A stretch of 64,000 bases of DNA from Ruminococcus flavefaciens (GCA_023667315.1 JAMPAI010000008.1:19935-83934), one strand, 5' to 3'; counted from the stretch's first letter, positions 1-8,286 are shown. Program-made: numbers and translations. Notes: a model not told the origin generated them from the letters alone.

Positions 1-987
1 AACCTGCTGAACTATACCGCCGTGGTGCTCACCAGCCGCAACGCGGTCGACAACTATTTCCGTCTGGCCAGGGAATTGCGCGTGCAGGTGCCCATCACGA
101 TGAAGTTTTTCTGCAGTTCCGAGTCGGTGGCTTTCTATATTCAGACCTACATCCAGTACCGCAAACGCAAGATTTTCTACGGCAAGCAGACCACGGCCGA
201 CCTGATGGAGGTCATCACGAAGCATAAAGACGAGAAGTTCCTTTTTCCCTGCTCGCTGGACAGCAATTCGGACGTGCCGGCGGCCTTCGCCAAGGCCAAG
301 CTGCCGCTAAAGAAGGCGCCCATGTACCGCACCGTTCCCGCCAAGGTGGCTTCCGAGATCAAGATCAGCGAGTTCGACATGCTGATCCTCTTTAGCCCGG
401 TGGGCGTGAAGTCGCTGTTCGAGAACTATCCCGGATACCGGCAGAACAAGACCCTGATCGCCACCTTCGGGCTTTCGGTGGCCGAGGCCGCCGACCAGGC
501 CGGGCTTACGGTAAACCTTTCGGCACCCACACCCACGTCGAGTTCCATGACCCAGGCCTTGAACGAGTTCCTGACCGACCTGCACAAACACGGCTGGGAA
601 TTGAGCAAGGTGGAAGACAAATACGGTTATAGGCAACTGCAGGAATCGGCCCAAAAGGCCGCCAAGGCGGTATCGAACGAAAATAGGGCCAAGGCCGCGG
701 CCACGCGCAGCAAGAAAGCCATCGAGCATAAGGTGGCGGCCAACAAGGCGGCGGCGCTGGCGGTGATGGCCGAGAAGAAGGTGAACCGCAAGAGCACGGC
801 TTCAAAAGCCACGGCCTCCAAGAGCACGGCTGCCAAGACTACAGCTTCCAAGAGTACGGCGTCCAAAACCACGGCCAAAACCACGGCCAAAACCACGACG
901 GCCAAAGCCACGGCTGCCAAGGGCACGGTGGCCAAGACGGCGGCAACCAAAAGTTCTTCCGCCAAAACCACGGCCAAGAAAGCATAA
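1..987 (+). CDS. hemD: Uroporphyrinogen-III synthase with a long Lys/Ala/Thr-rich tail (5' end outside window)
   Basis: The frame is open from base 1, so the N-terminus is missing. The first ~200 visible residues look like the second half of a HemD fold: an N-terminal TSRNAV segment, a central FSPVGVKSLF stretch and a TPTSSSM segment near the end, as in Bacteroidota HemD proteins that cyclise hydroxymethylbilane for haem and sirohaem. From about base 655 the protein becomes a ~110-residue tail of Ala, Lys, Thr and Ser repeats resembling histone H1/Hc2 tails. The order hemD-rnpA-yidD is common in Bacteroidales and supports the call. The tail is unusual. Enzyme identity is moderately sure because half the protein is unseen. 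Confidence 0.72.
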   Translation, partial: NLLNYTAVVLTSRNAVDNYFRLARELRVQVPITMKFFCSSESVAFYIQTYIQYRKRKIFYGKQTTADLMEVITKHKDEKFLFPCSLDSNSDVPAAFAKAKLPLKKAPMYRTVPAKVASEIKISEFDMLILFSPVGVKSLFENYPGYRQNKTLIATFGLSVAEAADQAGLTVNLSAPTPTSSSMTQALNEFLTDLHKHGWELSKVEDKYGYRQLQESAQKAAKAVSNENRAKAAATRSKKAIEHKVAANKAAALAVMAEKKVNRKSTASKATASKSTAAKTTASKSTASKTTAKTTAKTTTAKATAAKGTVAKTAATKSSSAKTTAKKA

Positions 988-997
988 AACATAGGGA

Positions 998-1441
998 ATG
1001 CCCACACTTTGCAAGCAAGAGCGTCTTTTCGAGAAAAAGCTCTTGTCGATGTTGTTTGACAAGGGAAAACGCTTTACTTGCGCGGGGATTTCCGATACCG
1101 GCGCTCCGGCGGGGAAGAGCCTGCTTAGGGTCTGTTACCTGCTTCTGCCCCAACCGCAAGTGTGGGGCGAAGGTTTGGAATCTTATCCTCCTTATTCCTG
1201 CAAATTATTGGTGAACGCGCCCAAGAGCCGCTTCAAGCACGCGGTGGACCGCAACCGCATCAAGCGCCTGCTGCGCGAGGCGTTCCGTTTCCATAAGGCT
1301 TCGTTTCTGCAAGTTGTTCCCGAAGGCCAAGTGCTGTTGCTCTCCCTGCAGTTTACCCAGGGCGAGGTTACCCTGCCCGTGATGCTGCAGTTGGCCGAAA
1401 AGGCCGTGCAGACGCTTCAAACCCGCCTGAACCATGCGTAG
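998..1441 (+). CDS. rnpA: Ribonuclease P protein component
   Basis: This is the basic protein subunit that helps the RNase P RNA cleave 5' leaders from pre-tRNAs. The 147-residue product carries the family signature region [20 protein letters not shown] (about residues 75-95), whose basic residues contact RNA, and an N-terminal [10 protein letters not shown] segment typical of the family. The ATG at 998 lies ten bases after the hemD stop behind a purine-rich ATAGGGA. The 3' end overlaps yidD by 8 bases, indicating coupled translation. Confidence 0.93.
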   Translation: MPTLCKQERLFEKKLLSMLFDKGKRFTCAGISDTGAPAGKSLLRVCYLLLPQPQVWGEGLESYPPYSCKLLVNAPKSRFKHAVDRNRIKRLLREAFRFHKASFLQVVPEGQVLLLSLQFTQGEVTLPVMLQLAEKAVQTLQTRLNHA

Positions 1442-1676
1442 GCTGCTGCAAGGTTTTCTGGATTTTCTGGAATGGATCATGCGGCTCTTGGTGCGCTTCT
1501 ATCAGGTCTGCATCTCGCCGCTTTTCCCGCCTTCCTGCCGGTTCACGCCCACCTGTTCCGAATACGCCTTGCAGGCCCTGAAGAAATACGGTCCGTTCAA
1601 GGGCGGCTGGCTGACCCTGAAACGCCTTTCCCGTTGCCATCCCTGGGGCGGCAGCGGCTACGACCCGGTGCCTTAA
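1434..1676 (+). CDS. yidD: Membrane protein insertion efficiency factor YidD
   Basis: A short (80 aa) protein with the YidD signature: an amphipathic N-terminus, then [29 protein letters not shown] and [17 protein letters not shown], including the conserved cysteines. YidD sits at the inner membrane and assists YidC-dependent insertion. It starts inside the end of rnpA (8-base overlap), as in many bacteria. It ends in DPVP without the usual longer basic tail. Confidence 0.93.
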   Translation: MRRLLQGFLDFLEWIMRLLVRFYQVCISPLFPPSCRFTPTCSEYALQALKKYGPFKGGWLTLKRLSRCHPWGGSGYDPVP

Positions 1677-1687
1677 CTTTGCATGCC

Positions 1688-2560
1688 ATGATTTCGGTGC
1701 TCATTCCCAATTATAACTACGACTGTCTGCAACTGGTGCGCGATCTGCACGCACAGTTGATGCAAAGCGGCGTGCCGTTCGAGATTATCGTGATGGAAGA
1801 CGGTTCCACGCAGCATTTGGAAAACAACCGCCGGATGACGGAACTGGCAAACGTGCGCTACGAGGAGCGTAAAGAGAACGTGGGGCGGTTCAAGATACGG
1901 GCCTTGCTGCCTTCGCTGGCGCGGTATCCGTACCTGTTGTGCATGGATTGCGATGCCCGCGTGTCGCGTTCCGATTATATCCGTAGATATCTCGATTTTG
2001 CCTTACGCGGCCAAGAAGCGGCGGTGTGCGGCGGCATAGAGTCTCCCCAAGTGTTGCCGGAGGCCGATTGCAGCCTGAGGTTCTTTTATGAGCGAGAGCG
2101 CGGAAACAACGGCCGGAACAAGACGGCCTTCACCACGTTCAACTATATGATTCCCGCTTCCGTATTGCAAAAGACAAGCCTGGACGACGGCTGGGATTTC
2201 AAGTATGGCCACGAAGACACGGTGCTCGGCATCAAGATAAAGCGTCTGGGTGTTCCCGTTGTGTTTATCGACAACCCCTTGGTCCACATGGGGCTGGACA
2301 CCAACCGGCAGTTTTTGCAGAAATCGCTGGATGCCGTCCGTTCGCTGTTGCAACTGTACAAGAGCGGCAAATATCCCGAACTGCCGTCCGAAAGCCGCCT
2401 GCTGGCCTGTTACCTGAAAGTGGGGAAATACGGCATGGGCGGCATCCTCCGTTTCTTCTTCCGCCTTTCAAGACCGCTTCTCCTCAGGAATCTGAACGGC
2501 CGGCATCCCAACATGAAGCTTTTCGACCTTTACCGCCTGGGCGAGATGCTTTCGGTGTAG
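1688..2560 (+). CDS. Family 2 glycosyltransferase
   Basis: A 290-residue GT-A glycosyltransferase. The N-terminus MISVLIPNYNY is the classic nucleotide-sugar-binding strand, VMEDGS follows at about residue 36, and CMDCDARV (about residues 86-93) supplies the DxD metal/UDP-sugar motif. The frame is open much further upstream, but ATG 1688 is chosen because the family fold begins exactly there and the upstream part overlaps yidD in another frame. It follows yidD by 11 bases and probably shares its transcript. The sugar donor and acceptor cannot be inferred. In many Bacteroidales this slot holds tyrS. Confidence 0.85.
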   Translation: MISVLIPNYNYDCLQLVRDLHAQLMQSGVPFEIIVMEDGSTQHLENNRRMTELANVRYEERKENVGRFKIRALLPSLARYPYLLCMDCDARVSRSDYIRRYLDFALRGQEAAVCGGIESPQVLPEADCSLRFFYERERGNNGRNKTAFTTFNYMIPASVLQKTSLDDGWDFKYGHEDTVLGIKIKRLGVPVVFIDNPLVHMGLDTNRQFLQKSLDAVRSLLQLYKSGKYPELPSESRLLACYLKVGKYGMGGILRFFFRLSRPLLLRNLNGRHPNMKLFDLYRLGEMLSV

Positions 2561-2620
2561 ATCAAGGCCGTTTTCGGCCCCGTTTGTTAAAAACTCGTGA
2601 AGAAAATTTTGAACAAATGG

Positions 2621-2651
2621 TTGTTTAAAAGTAAAACTTGCTTTATCTTTG
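2621..2651 (+). promoter_or_regulatory. Promoter of rplM-rpsI
   Basis: TTG at 2621-2623 and TATCTTTG at 2644-2651 are 20 bases apart, matching the Bacteroidota -33 TTTG / -7 TAnnTTTG pattern. It leaves a leader of roughly 45 bases before rplM, where ribosomal-protein feedback sites often lie. Confidence 0.75.
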
Positions 2652-2703
2652 CGCTCCCTTTGCGCCTTGTGTGCGATTGGATTATGATGAAAATTGTTTG
2701 AAA

Positions 2704-3159
2704 ATGAACACCTTGACTTACAGAACCATTTCGGCCAACAGGGCTACGGCCAACAAGAAATGGGTTTTGGTTGATGCCGAAAACCAGACGCTCGGTCGTC
2801 TTGCCTCTGAAATCGCCTCTTTGTTGCGCGGCAAGTATAAGACCAACTTCACTCCCCATGCCGATTGCGGGGATAACGTTGTTGTAATCAACGCCGACAA
2901 AGTGCGTTTTACCGGCAAGAAGCTCAACGAGAAGGTTTACACCCGCCACACCGGTTATCCCGGCGGCCAGCGTTTCGCCACCCCGGCGCAGATGCTCAAA
3001 CGTAAGCCCAATTTCGTTATCGAACACGCCGTAAAGGGAATGTTGCCCAAGACCATCCTGGGCAGCCAGCTGTTCCGCAACCTGCACGTTTACGCCGGTG
3101 CCGAACATCCCCACCAAGCCCAGAATCCTACTGTGATTAACGTTAAAGACCTCAAGTAA
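2704..3159 (+). CDS. rplM: 50S ribosomal protein L13
   Basis: The 151-residue product is a full-length L13, an early-assembling 23S rRNA-binding protein. Family stretches visible are [18 protein letters not shown] near the N-terminus, RHTGYPGG mid-protein and AVKGMLPK toward the end. The frame extends upstream into the promoter, so the ATG at 2704, preceded by AAA-rich sequence, is the sensible start. rpsI follows after 5 bases, the usual L13-S9 operon. Confidence 0.97.
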   Translation: MNTLTYRTISANRATANKKWVLVDAENQTLGRLASEIASLLRGKYKTNFTPHADCGDNVVVINADKVRFTGKKLNEKVYTRHTGYPGGQRFATPAQMLKRKPNFVIEHAVKGMLPKTILGSQLFRNLHVYAGAEHPHQAQNPTVINVKDLK

Positions 3160-3164
3160 TAGCC

Positions 3165-3551
3165 ATGGAAGTTACCAATAAGACAGGTAGAAGAAAGACC
3201 GCTGTTGCCCGTGTATACCTTACCGCCGGCAACGGAAACATTGTGGTAAACGGAAAAGATTACAAAGCCTATTTCCCCACCACCATTTTGCAATACGTGG
3301 TGAACCAGGCTTTTGAGGTAACCGGAACCCTCAACCAGTTCGACGTCAAGGCCAACCTGGACGGCGGCGGCGTAAGGGGTCAGGCCGAAGCGCTCCGTCT
3401 GGGTATTGCCCGCGCTCTGTGCGAAATCGATCCCGAACACAGACCCGCCCTCAAGGCCAAGGGTCTTATGACTCGCGACCCGCGTATGGTTGAAAGAAAG
3501 AAACCGGGTCAGCCCAAAGCACGTAAACGCTTCCAGTTCAGCAAGCGTTAG
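3165..3551 (+). CDS. rpsI: 30S ribosomal protein S9
   Basis: The 128-residue protein has the S9 hallmarks: [13 protein letters not shown] near the start, [19 protein letters not shown] in the middle, and the C-terminal [17 protein letters not shown], whose final Lys-Arg reaches the P-site tRNA anticodon stem in the ribosome. It lies 5 bases after rplM and is translated from the same transcript. Confidence 0.97.
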   Translation: MEVTNKTGRRKTAVARVYLTAGNGNIVVNGKDYKAYFPTTILQYVVNQAFEVTGTLNQFDVKANLDGGGVRGQAEALRLGIARALCEIDPEHRPALKAKGLMTRDPRMVERKKPGQPKARKRFQFSKR

Positions 3552-3564
3552 TATATGCAGGCAT

Positions 3565-3607
3565 CGGAGAGGGTTGTACGCGACTCTCTCCGCTTGCTTT
3601 TGCGTTT
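3565..3607 (+). terminator. Probable terminator after rpsI
   Basis: CGGAGAG (3565-3571) pairs with CTCTCCG (3586-3592) and is followed by an interrupted T-rich stretch. The T tract is imperfect, so read-through into rpsB is possible. Confidence 0.45.
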
Positions 3608-3699
3608 TAGGGTCTTGGTTCCCGTTTAGCATCCAAACCTTTCGGATCCGTCAGGCTACCGGAGGGTTGATTTAGAGAAAGTAAACAAAACACAATAAA

Positions 3700-4596
3700 A
3701 TGTCTAAAGTATCCTTTGAGCAATTGCTCGATGCAGGTGTGCACTTCGGCCACCTCAGAAGAAAGTGGAATCCCAAAATGGCTCCCTATATCTTTGCCGA
3801 AAAGAACGGGATCCACATCATCGACCTCCAGAAAACAGAAGCCAAGTTAGACGAAGCCTGCGCCGCGATCAAGCAGATTGCCAAGTCGGGCCGCAAGATT
3901 CTGTTCGTGGCCACCAAGAAGCAGGCGCGCGCCATCGTTTCCGAACAGGTACAGCGCGTAAACATGCCTTACGTTACCGAACGCTGGCCGGGCGGTATGC
4001 TCACCAACTTCGCCACCATCCGCAAGGCGGTCAAGAAAATGGCCAACATCGAACGCCTGATGAACGACAAGCAGTTCGAAGCCATCTCCAAACGCGAACG
4101 TCTGCAGATCCGCCGCGAAAAGGAAAAGCTCGAAAAGAACCTCGGCTCCATCGCCGACCTGAGCCGTCTTCCCTCGGCCATCTTCGTGGTTGACATCAAC
4201 AAGGAACACATTGCCGTGGCTGAAGCCCGCCGCCTGAACATTCCCGTTTTCGCGATGGTCGACACCAACGTGAACCCCGACCTGGTGGATTTCATCATTC
4301 CCGCCAACGACGACGCCTCCAAATCCATCTCCATTATCGTTGAACAGATGGTGAACGCCATCGAGGAAGGCCTTACCGAACGCAAGCTCGACAAAGACCA
4401 GCAGAAAGACGATGAGGAAGCCGCCGACGGCGAAGAAAGACTTTCTGTGGAAGGCATGGATGAAGACGAAAACGAAGGCGGAAGCGAAAAGAAACGCAAG
4501 CGCGCCGGTGCCGCCGAAGGTGGCGAAGGCCAGCGTGAACGCCGCCCGCGCAAGACCACGCCGGTAGGCGGAGCCAAGAAGGTTTCCAAGAAATAA
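3700..4596 (+). CDS. rpsB: 30S ribosomal protein S2 with a long charged tail
   Basis: An S2 protein of 298 residues. The conserved N-terminus (LLDAGVHFGH, RKWNPKMAPYIF), the central ERWPGGMLTNF and the AMVDTNVNPDLVDFIIPANDD segment are all present, ending the usual fold near residue 230. About 70 further residues are highly charged: an acidic stretch around DDEEAADGEE, then a basic end with KKRKR and RERRPRK. Tails of this sort occur in other Bacteroidota S2 proteins, but this one is long. It is followed by a strong terminator and then tsf. Confidence 0.96.
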   Translation: MSKVSFEQLLDAGVHFGHLRRKWNPKMAPYIFAEKNGIHIIDLQKTEAKLDEACAAIKQIAKSGRKILFVATKKQARAIVSEQVQRVNMPYVTERWPGGMLTNFATIRKAVKKMANIERLMNDKQFEAISKRERLQIRREKEKLEKNLGSIADLSRLPSAIFVVDINKEHIAVAEARRLNIPVFAMVDTNVNPDLVDFIIPANDDASKSISIIVEQMVNAIEEGLTERKLDKDQQKDDEEAADGEERLSVEGMDEDENEGGSEKKRKRAGAAEGGEGQRERRPRKTTPVGGAKKVSKK

Positions 4597-4614
4597 TCAG
4601 GAAACGACATACAA

Positions 4615-4649
4615 GGCTCGCCGAAAGCAATTCGGGCGAGCCTTTTTTT
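4615..4649 (+). terminator. Rho-independent terminator between rpsB and tsf
   Basis: GGCTCGCC (4615-4622) pairs with GGCGAGCC (4635-4642), followed immediately by seven T's. Confidence 0.85.
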
Positions 4650-4676
4650 ATTCAATAACCTAAAACATCAAGAGAA

Positions 4677-5672
4677 ATGGGAAATATAACTGCCTCCGAA
4701 GTAAATAAACTCCGTCAGATGACCGGCGCCGGCATGATGGACTGCAAGAAAGCCCTTACCGAATGCGACGGCGATTTCGACAAGGCCGTTGAGTTCTTGC
4801 GTAAGAAAGGCCAGAAAGTGGCCGCCAACCGTGCCGACAAGGAAGCCAAGGAAGGTATGGTCTGGGCGCAGGTGAACGCCGACAAGACGTTCGGCTGCAT
4901 CGTAAGCCTCAGCTGCGAGACCGACTTCGTGGCCAAGAACGACGAATTTACGGGTTTGGTGCGCAAGATGGCCGAACTGGCCCTGGCCAAGAAGGTAAAG
5001 ACCGCCGATGAAGTGAAGGCCCTCGACGTGGATGGCCGCACCGTGGCCGACCACATCACCGACCTGGTGGGCAAGATCGGCGAAAAGATGGAGATTCCCG
5101 GCTACGAGTTCATCGAAGCGGGCATGGTCTGCGCCTACAACCACAACGGCAACAAGCTGGCCACGCTGGTAGGTTTCGACAAGGCTTCGGCCAAGGAAGA
5201 AGTGGGACACAACGTAGCCATGCAGGTGGCCGCCATGAACCCCGTGGCCCTCGACAAGGATTCCGTACCGGCCGCCACCATCGAGACCGAAAAGTCGGTG
5301 GCTCGCGAAAAGACCAAGCAGGAACAGATTCAGAAGGCGGTTGACAACGCGCTCTCCAAAGCCGGCATCAACCCCGCCCACGTGGATTCCGAAGAACACA
5401 TCGAGTCCAACACCTCCAAGGGTTGGCTCACGCCCGAACAGGCGCAGCAGGCGCGCGAGATCATCGCCACCGTATCGGCCGAAAAGGCCGGCAACATTCC
5501 CGAAGCTATGTTGGAAAACATCGTGAAGGGACGTATCGAGAAGTTCTACAAGGAAAACACCCTGATGCACCAGGAATACATCATGGACAGCAAGCTGAGC
5601 GTGGGCGACTACGTTAAGCAAAGCGGAGACGCCGCCGTGGTGGCTTTCCGTCGCCTCCAGATGGGTGCCTAA
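4677..5672 (+). CDS. tsf: Elongation factor Ts
   Basis: EF-Ts recycles EF-Tu by catalysing GDP release. The 331-residue protein begins with the ubiquitin-associated-like domain VNKLRQMTGAGMMDCKKALTE and carries the TDFVAKNDEF motif (about residues 82-91) that contacts EF-Tu, then two dimerisation subdomains and a C-terminal module ending SVGDYVKQSGDAAVVAFRRL. It is longer than E. coli EF-Ts (283 aa), with additional residues in the second subdomain, as is usual in Bacteroidota. It is separated from rpsB by a terminator, so it may have its own promoter. Confidence 0.96.
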   Translation: MGNITASEVNKLRQMTGAGMMDCKKALTECDGDFDKAVEFLRKKGQKVAANRADKEAKEGMVWAQVNADKTFGCIVSLSCETDFVAKNDEFTGLVRKMAELALAKKVKTADEVKALDVDGRTVADHITDLVGKIGEKMEIPGYEFIEAGMVCAYNHNGNKLATLVGFDKASAKEEVGHNVAMQVAAMNPVALDKDSVPAATIETEKSVAREKTKQEQIQKAVDNALSKAGINPAHVDSEEHIESNTSKGWLTPEQAQQAREIIATVSAEKAGNIPEAMLENIVKGRIEKFYKENTLMHQEYIMDSKLSVGDYVKQSGDAAVVAFRRLQMGA

Positions 5673-5692
5673 TCCTTATACAAGCCGATGAC

Positions 5693-5728
5693 GGGGCTGT
5701 CGCTTTTTGAGGCAGCCCCCTTTTTTTT
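5693..5728 (+). terminator. Rho-independent terminator after tsf
   Basis: GGGGCTG (5693-5699) pairs with CAGCCCC (5713-5719), followed by a run of T's to 5728. Confidence 0.8.
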
Positions 5729-5749
5729 GAATACTGAAAAAACAACATC

Positions 5750-6508
5750 ATGACAACCGAACAGACTTTGTCTTCCAAGAAAAACTCCTGGTTCAGCAAG
5801 CAGGAACTCATCGCCTATCTGCTCGTAATCGGCGGAAGTATCCTCTTTGCCATCGGCGACGTAATGTTCGCCAATCCCTACAAGCTGGCGCCCGGCGGCA
5901 CCTATGGCCTTTCGAATGTGCTGAACACCGTTTTCCCGTGGAAAATCAGCTATTACGCCGCCTGTATGGACATTCCCCTGCTGTTGATAGGAACGTGGAT
6001 CCTCGGTCCCCGTTTCGGTGTCAAGACCATTGTTTCCACTTTCGTCATCTTGGGGGCGGTCTGGGTTATCGAAAACACCTGGGGTTATGCGCCGCTTATC
6101 CACAACGGTATCCTGAGCGCCGATTTCGACATGGCCTCCGTGCCCGACTACATGCAGAACATGCTGGTGCAGCTGGGCGACAAGGGCATTACCTTCGTTC
6201 CCGATTATTTCCTGAACACCCTGGTGGCGGGGCTTATCTACGGGGTCGCCATCGGCATGATATTCAGGTCGGGCGCCACTTCCGGCGGCAGCGACATCAT
6301 TTCGATGATCATCAACAAATACACGCGTATTCCGTTGGGAACGCTGGTCATTATCGTCGATACCCTCATCACCCTTTCCACCTTGGTGGCCTTCGGCGAA
6401 CTACGCCTGCCCATCTACTCCATCATGCTGATCGTTATCGAAGGCAAGATCATCAACTGGATGATGGCCCTCGATTTCAAGAAAAAGAAAAAAGAGGTGG
6501 CCGCGTAG
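5750..6508 (+). CDS. YitT/DUF161-family membrane protein
   Basis: A 252-residue inner-membrane protein with about five to six hydrophobic segments. It carries the DUF161 pattern: LAPGGTYGLSNVLN after the first segment, then a second half with YGVAIGMIFRSGATSGGSDI. The usual C-terminal cytoplasmic DUF2179 domain of YitT proteins is absent; the protein stops shortly after LDFKKKKKEV. The function of the family is not established. It is flanked by terminators on both sides and is probably a single-gene unit. Confidence 0.8.
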   Translation: MTTEQTLSSKKNSWFSKQELIAYLLVIGGSILFAIGDVMFANPYKLAPGGTYGLSNVLNTVFPWKISYYAACMDIPLLLIGTWILGPRFGVKTIVSTFVILGAVWVIENTWGYAPLIHNGILSADFDMASVPDYMQNMLVQLGDKGITFVPDYFLNTLVAGLIYGVAIGMIFRSGATSGGSDIISMIINKYTRIPLGTLVIIVDTLITLSTLVAFGELRLPIYSIMLIVIEGKIINWMMALDFKKKKKEVAA

Positions 6509-6529
6509 GGCGTTTCACACGTTTTAATG

Positions 6530-6569
6530 AAAGCGGGGTCGTGCAGGCGGCTCCGCTTTTCTATTTTTT
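6530..6569 (+). terminator. Terminator after the YitT-family gene
   Basis: AAAGCGGGGTC (6530-6540) pairs, with wobbles, with GGCTCCGCTTT (6549-6559) and is followed by a T-rich tract. TAACTTTA at 6571-6578 just downstream could be the -7 box of pyrH, but no good -33 box is visible. Confidence 0.65.
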
Positions 6570-6602
6570 GTAACTTTACAAGTTTTGAGAAAAGAGGAAA
6601 CC

Positions 6603-7313
6603 ATGAAATACAAGCGCGTTTTGTTGAAACTCAGCGGAGAATCGCTGATGGGTTCCCAGGCTTACGGCATCGACCCGCAACGTCTGGCCGAGTATGCCGC
6701 CCAGATTGCCGCCGTGGTGAAGGAAGGCTGTCAGGTGGGTATCGTGATCGGCGGGGGCAATATCTTCCGCGGATTGCAGGGAGCGGCCAAGGGAATGGAC
6801 CGCATACAGGGCGATTACATGGGCATGATGGCCACTGTAATCAACTCGATGGCCTTGCAGTCGGCCTTGGAGAAAGAGGGCGTGAAAGCCGTCCTGCTCT
6901 CGGGGCTCGCCATCGATCCGGTGTGCGGGAAGATGAGCAGCCGCCGTGCCATCGACTATCTGGAACGCGGCTATACGGTGATTATGGCCGCCGGTACGGG
7001 CAACCCCTTCTTTACCACCGATTCGGGTGCCGCGCTGCGGGCGGTCGAGATTCGCGCCGATGTATTGCTCAAGGGCACGCGGGTGGACGGCGTCTATACC
7101 GCCGACCCCGAAAAGGACAGGACGGCCGAAAAATACAAGACGCTCACCTTCGCCGAGGCCTACCAGAAGAAGCTTAAGATCATGGACCTCACGGCCTTTA
7201 CGCTTTGCGAGGAAAACAACGTTCCCATCTATGTGTTCGACATGGACACCGTGGGCAACCTCGCCAAGGTGGTGAAGGGCGAGGAGATAGGCACCCTGGT
7301 TCACCGCCAGTAA
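6603..7313 (+). CDS. pyrH: Uridylate kinase (UMP kinase)
   Basis: PyrH phosphorylates UMP to UDP. The 236-residue product is a standard amino-acid-kinase-fold enzyme: YKRVLLKLSGESLMG at the N-terminus, VIGGGNIFRG (phosphate-binding loop) around residue 45, TGNPFFTTDSGAALRA mid-protein and GVYTADPEKD toward the C-terminal nucleotide site. The ATG at 6603 is preferred to the in-frame codon 18 bases upstream because AGAAAAGAGGAAACC lies directly before it and family members start MKYKRVLLKLSGE. frr follows 27 bases later. Confidence 0.96.
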   Translation: MKYKRVLLKLSGESLMGSQAYGIDPQRLAEYAAQIAAVVKEGCQVGIVIGGGNIFRGLQGAAKGMDRIQGDYMGMMATVINSMALQSALEKEGVKAVLLSGLAIDPVCGKMSSRRAIDYLERGYTVIMAAGTGNPFFTTDSGAALRAVEIRADVLLKGTRVDGVYTADPEKDRTAEKYKTLTFAEAYQKKLKIMDLTAFTLCEENNVPIYVFDMDTVGNLAKVVKGEEIGTLVHRQ

Positions 7314-7340
7314 TCAGCAAATAATAAAACACCATACATC

Positions 7341-7907
7341 ATGACCGAAGAAGTAAAGGCTTGCATGGACAAGCAGAAGACCCAAATAGAAGCCGCTCTG
7401 GCGCATTTGGAAAAAGAATTGTCGCGTATCCGCGCCGGTAAGGCCAGCCCCCAGATGCTGGACGGCGTAAAGGTGGAATACTACGGCAACATGACCCCGC
7501 TCTCGCAGGTGGCCGCCATCAACACCCCCGACGCCCGCCAGATCGTGGTTCAGCCCTGGGAAAAGAACATGCTTCCCGTTATCGAGAAGGCCATCATGGC
7601 CGCCAACCTCGGCTCTACGCCTCAGAACAACGGCGAGGTGGTGCGCATCGCCATTCCGCCCCTGAGCGAGGAACGCCGCAAGGACATGATGAAGAAATGC
7701 CGCGCCGAAGGCGAGAACGCCAAGGTGGTGATCCGCAACACCCGCCGCGACGCCAACGAAGAAATCAAGAAGCTTTCCAAAGACAAGGTCCTGCCCGAGG
7801 ATGCCGCCAAGCAGGCCGAAAAGGATATCCAGGACCAGACCGACAAGTTTGTGGCAAAGGTTGATGCGATTCTTTCCGAGAAGGAAAAGGATATCATGAC
7901 CGTTTAA
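7341..7907 (+). CDS. frr: Ribosome recycling factor
   Basis: RRF splits post-termination ribosomes together with EF-G. The 188-residue product has the family's helical-bundle signatures: LSRIRAGKASPQMLDGVKVEYYG in the first helix-hinge region, INTPDARQIVVQPW in the small domain, and the C-terminal helices EERRKDMMKKCRAEGENAKV and IRNTRRDANEEIKKLSKDK. The stop codon overlaps the first bases of the palindrome at 7906. Confidence 0.96.
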   Translation: MTEEVKACMDKQKTQIEAALAHLEKELSRIRAGKASPQMLDGVKVEYYGNMTPLSQVAAINTPDARQIVVQPWEKNMLPVIEKAIMAANLGSTPQNNGEVVRIAIPPLSEERRKDMMKKCRAEGENAKVVIRNTRRDANEEIKKLSKDKVLPEDAAKQAEKDIQDQTDKFVAKVDAILSEKEKDIMTV

Positions 7908-8029
7908 AAACGATTCCGGCGGCGAGCTGCTGCGTTAGAAGCCTTGGGCTCGCTTGGTCACGTACTTCAGTACGCTCCCGCGCGTTCCCAAGGCTTCCGC
8001 CTTGCATCTCATCCGCCGGAATCGTTTTT
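7906..8029 (+). repeat. Nested palindromic element, copy A
   Basis: A 124-base element built as a hairpin within a hairpin. The outer arms AAAAACGATTCCGGCGG (7906-7922) and CCGCCGGAATCGTTTTT (8013-8029) are perfect complements. GAAGCCTTGG and CCAAGGCTTC form a second stem, and CGTACT-TC-AGTACG forms the centre. The 42 bases at 7947-7988 are identical (reverse-complemented) to 40105-40146 in copy B. The element starts inside the frr stop codon. Confidence 0.85.
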
Positions 8030-8054
8030 ACGGGAGGCCGTCTGATTTGTTTTT

Positions 8055-8096
8055 AGACAAAAAAAGGGAGTTCATATGAACTCCCTTTTTTTGTCT
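8055..8096. terminator. Bidirectional terminator between frr side and histone-like gene
   Basis: A perfect 42-base palindrome with seven A's on the left of GGGAGTTCAT and seven T's on the right of ATGAACTCCC. It can terminate transcripts from either strand and serves the minus-strand Hc1-type gene just to the right. Confidence 0.9.
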
Positions 8097-8109
8097 ATGA
8101 AAGTAAAGA

Positions 8110-8286
8110 TTAGTTCTTGCTTTCTTCAATCGAAGCCTTGCGGAATTCCTTGAACAGTTTGGTCAGTTCCAAGGAAGCCTTACGGGCGCGGGCACCGGCG
8201 GCTTTGTTGCCCTTTTCGGCGTAAGCGTCGGCGTTGGTTTTGAAAGCTTCGAGTTGTTCGTTGATTTGGCTCATCAATTTGTTCAT
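8110..8286 (-). CDS. Histone H1-like Hc1-family protein
   Basis: A 58-residue, largely helical, lysine-rich protein (MNKLMSQINEQLEAFKTNAD, then AYAEKGNKAAGARARKAS, then LTKLFKEFRKAS), matching the short Hc1-type proteins common in Bacteroidota and named after chlamydial histone H1. A nucleoid role is presumed from the family. ATG 8286 is chosen over the TTG two codons upstream. It has its own promoter and terminator and so forms a single-gene unit. Confidence 0.8.
   Translation of the reverse strand: MNKLMSQINEQLEAFKTNADAYAEKGNKAAGARARKASLELTKLFKEFRKASIEESKN

Noticed and set aside
7906-8029. Integron attC site
   Set aside because: A palindrome between genes recalled attC, but the RYYYAAC/GTTRRRY core pair is absent and no integrase is present.
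8041-8100. Small protein gene in the 8055-8096 palindrome region
   Set aside because: The sequence is a perfect bidirectional terminator; no credible frame or ribosome-binding site.
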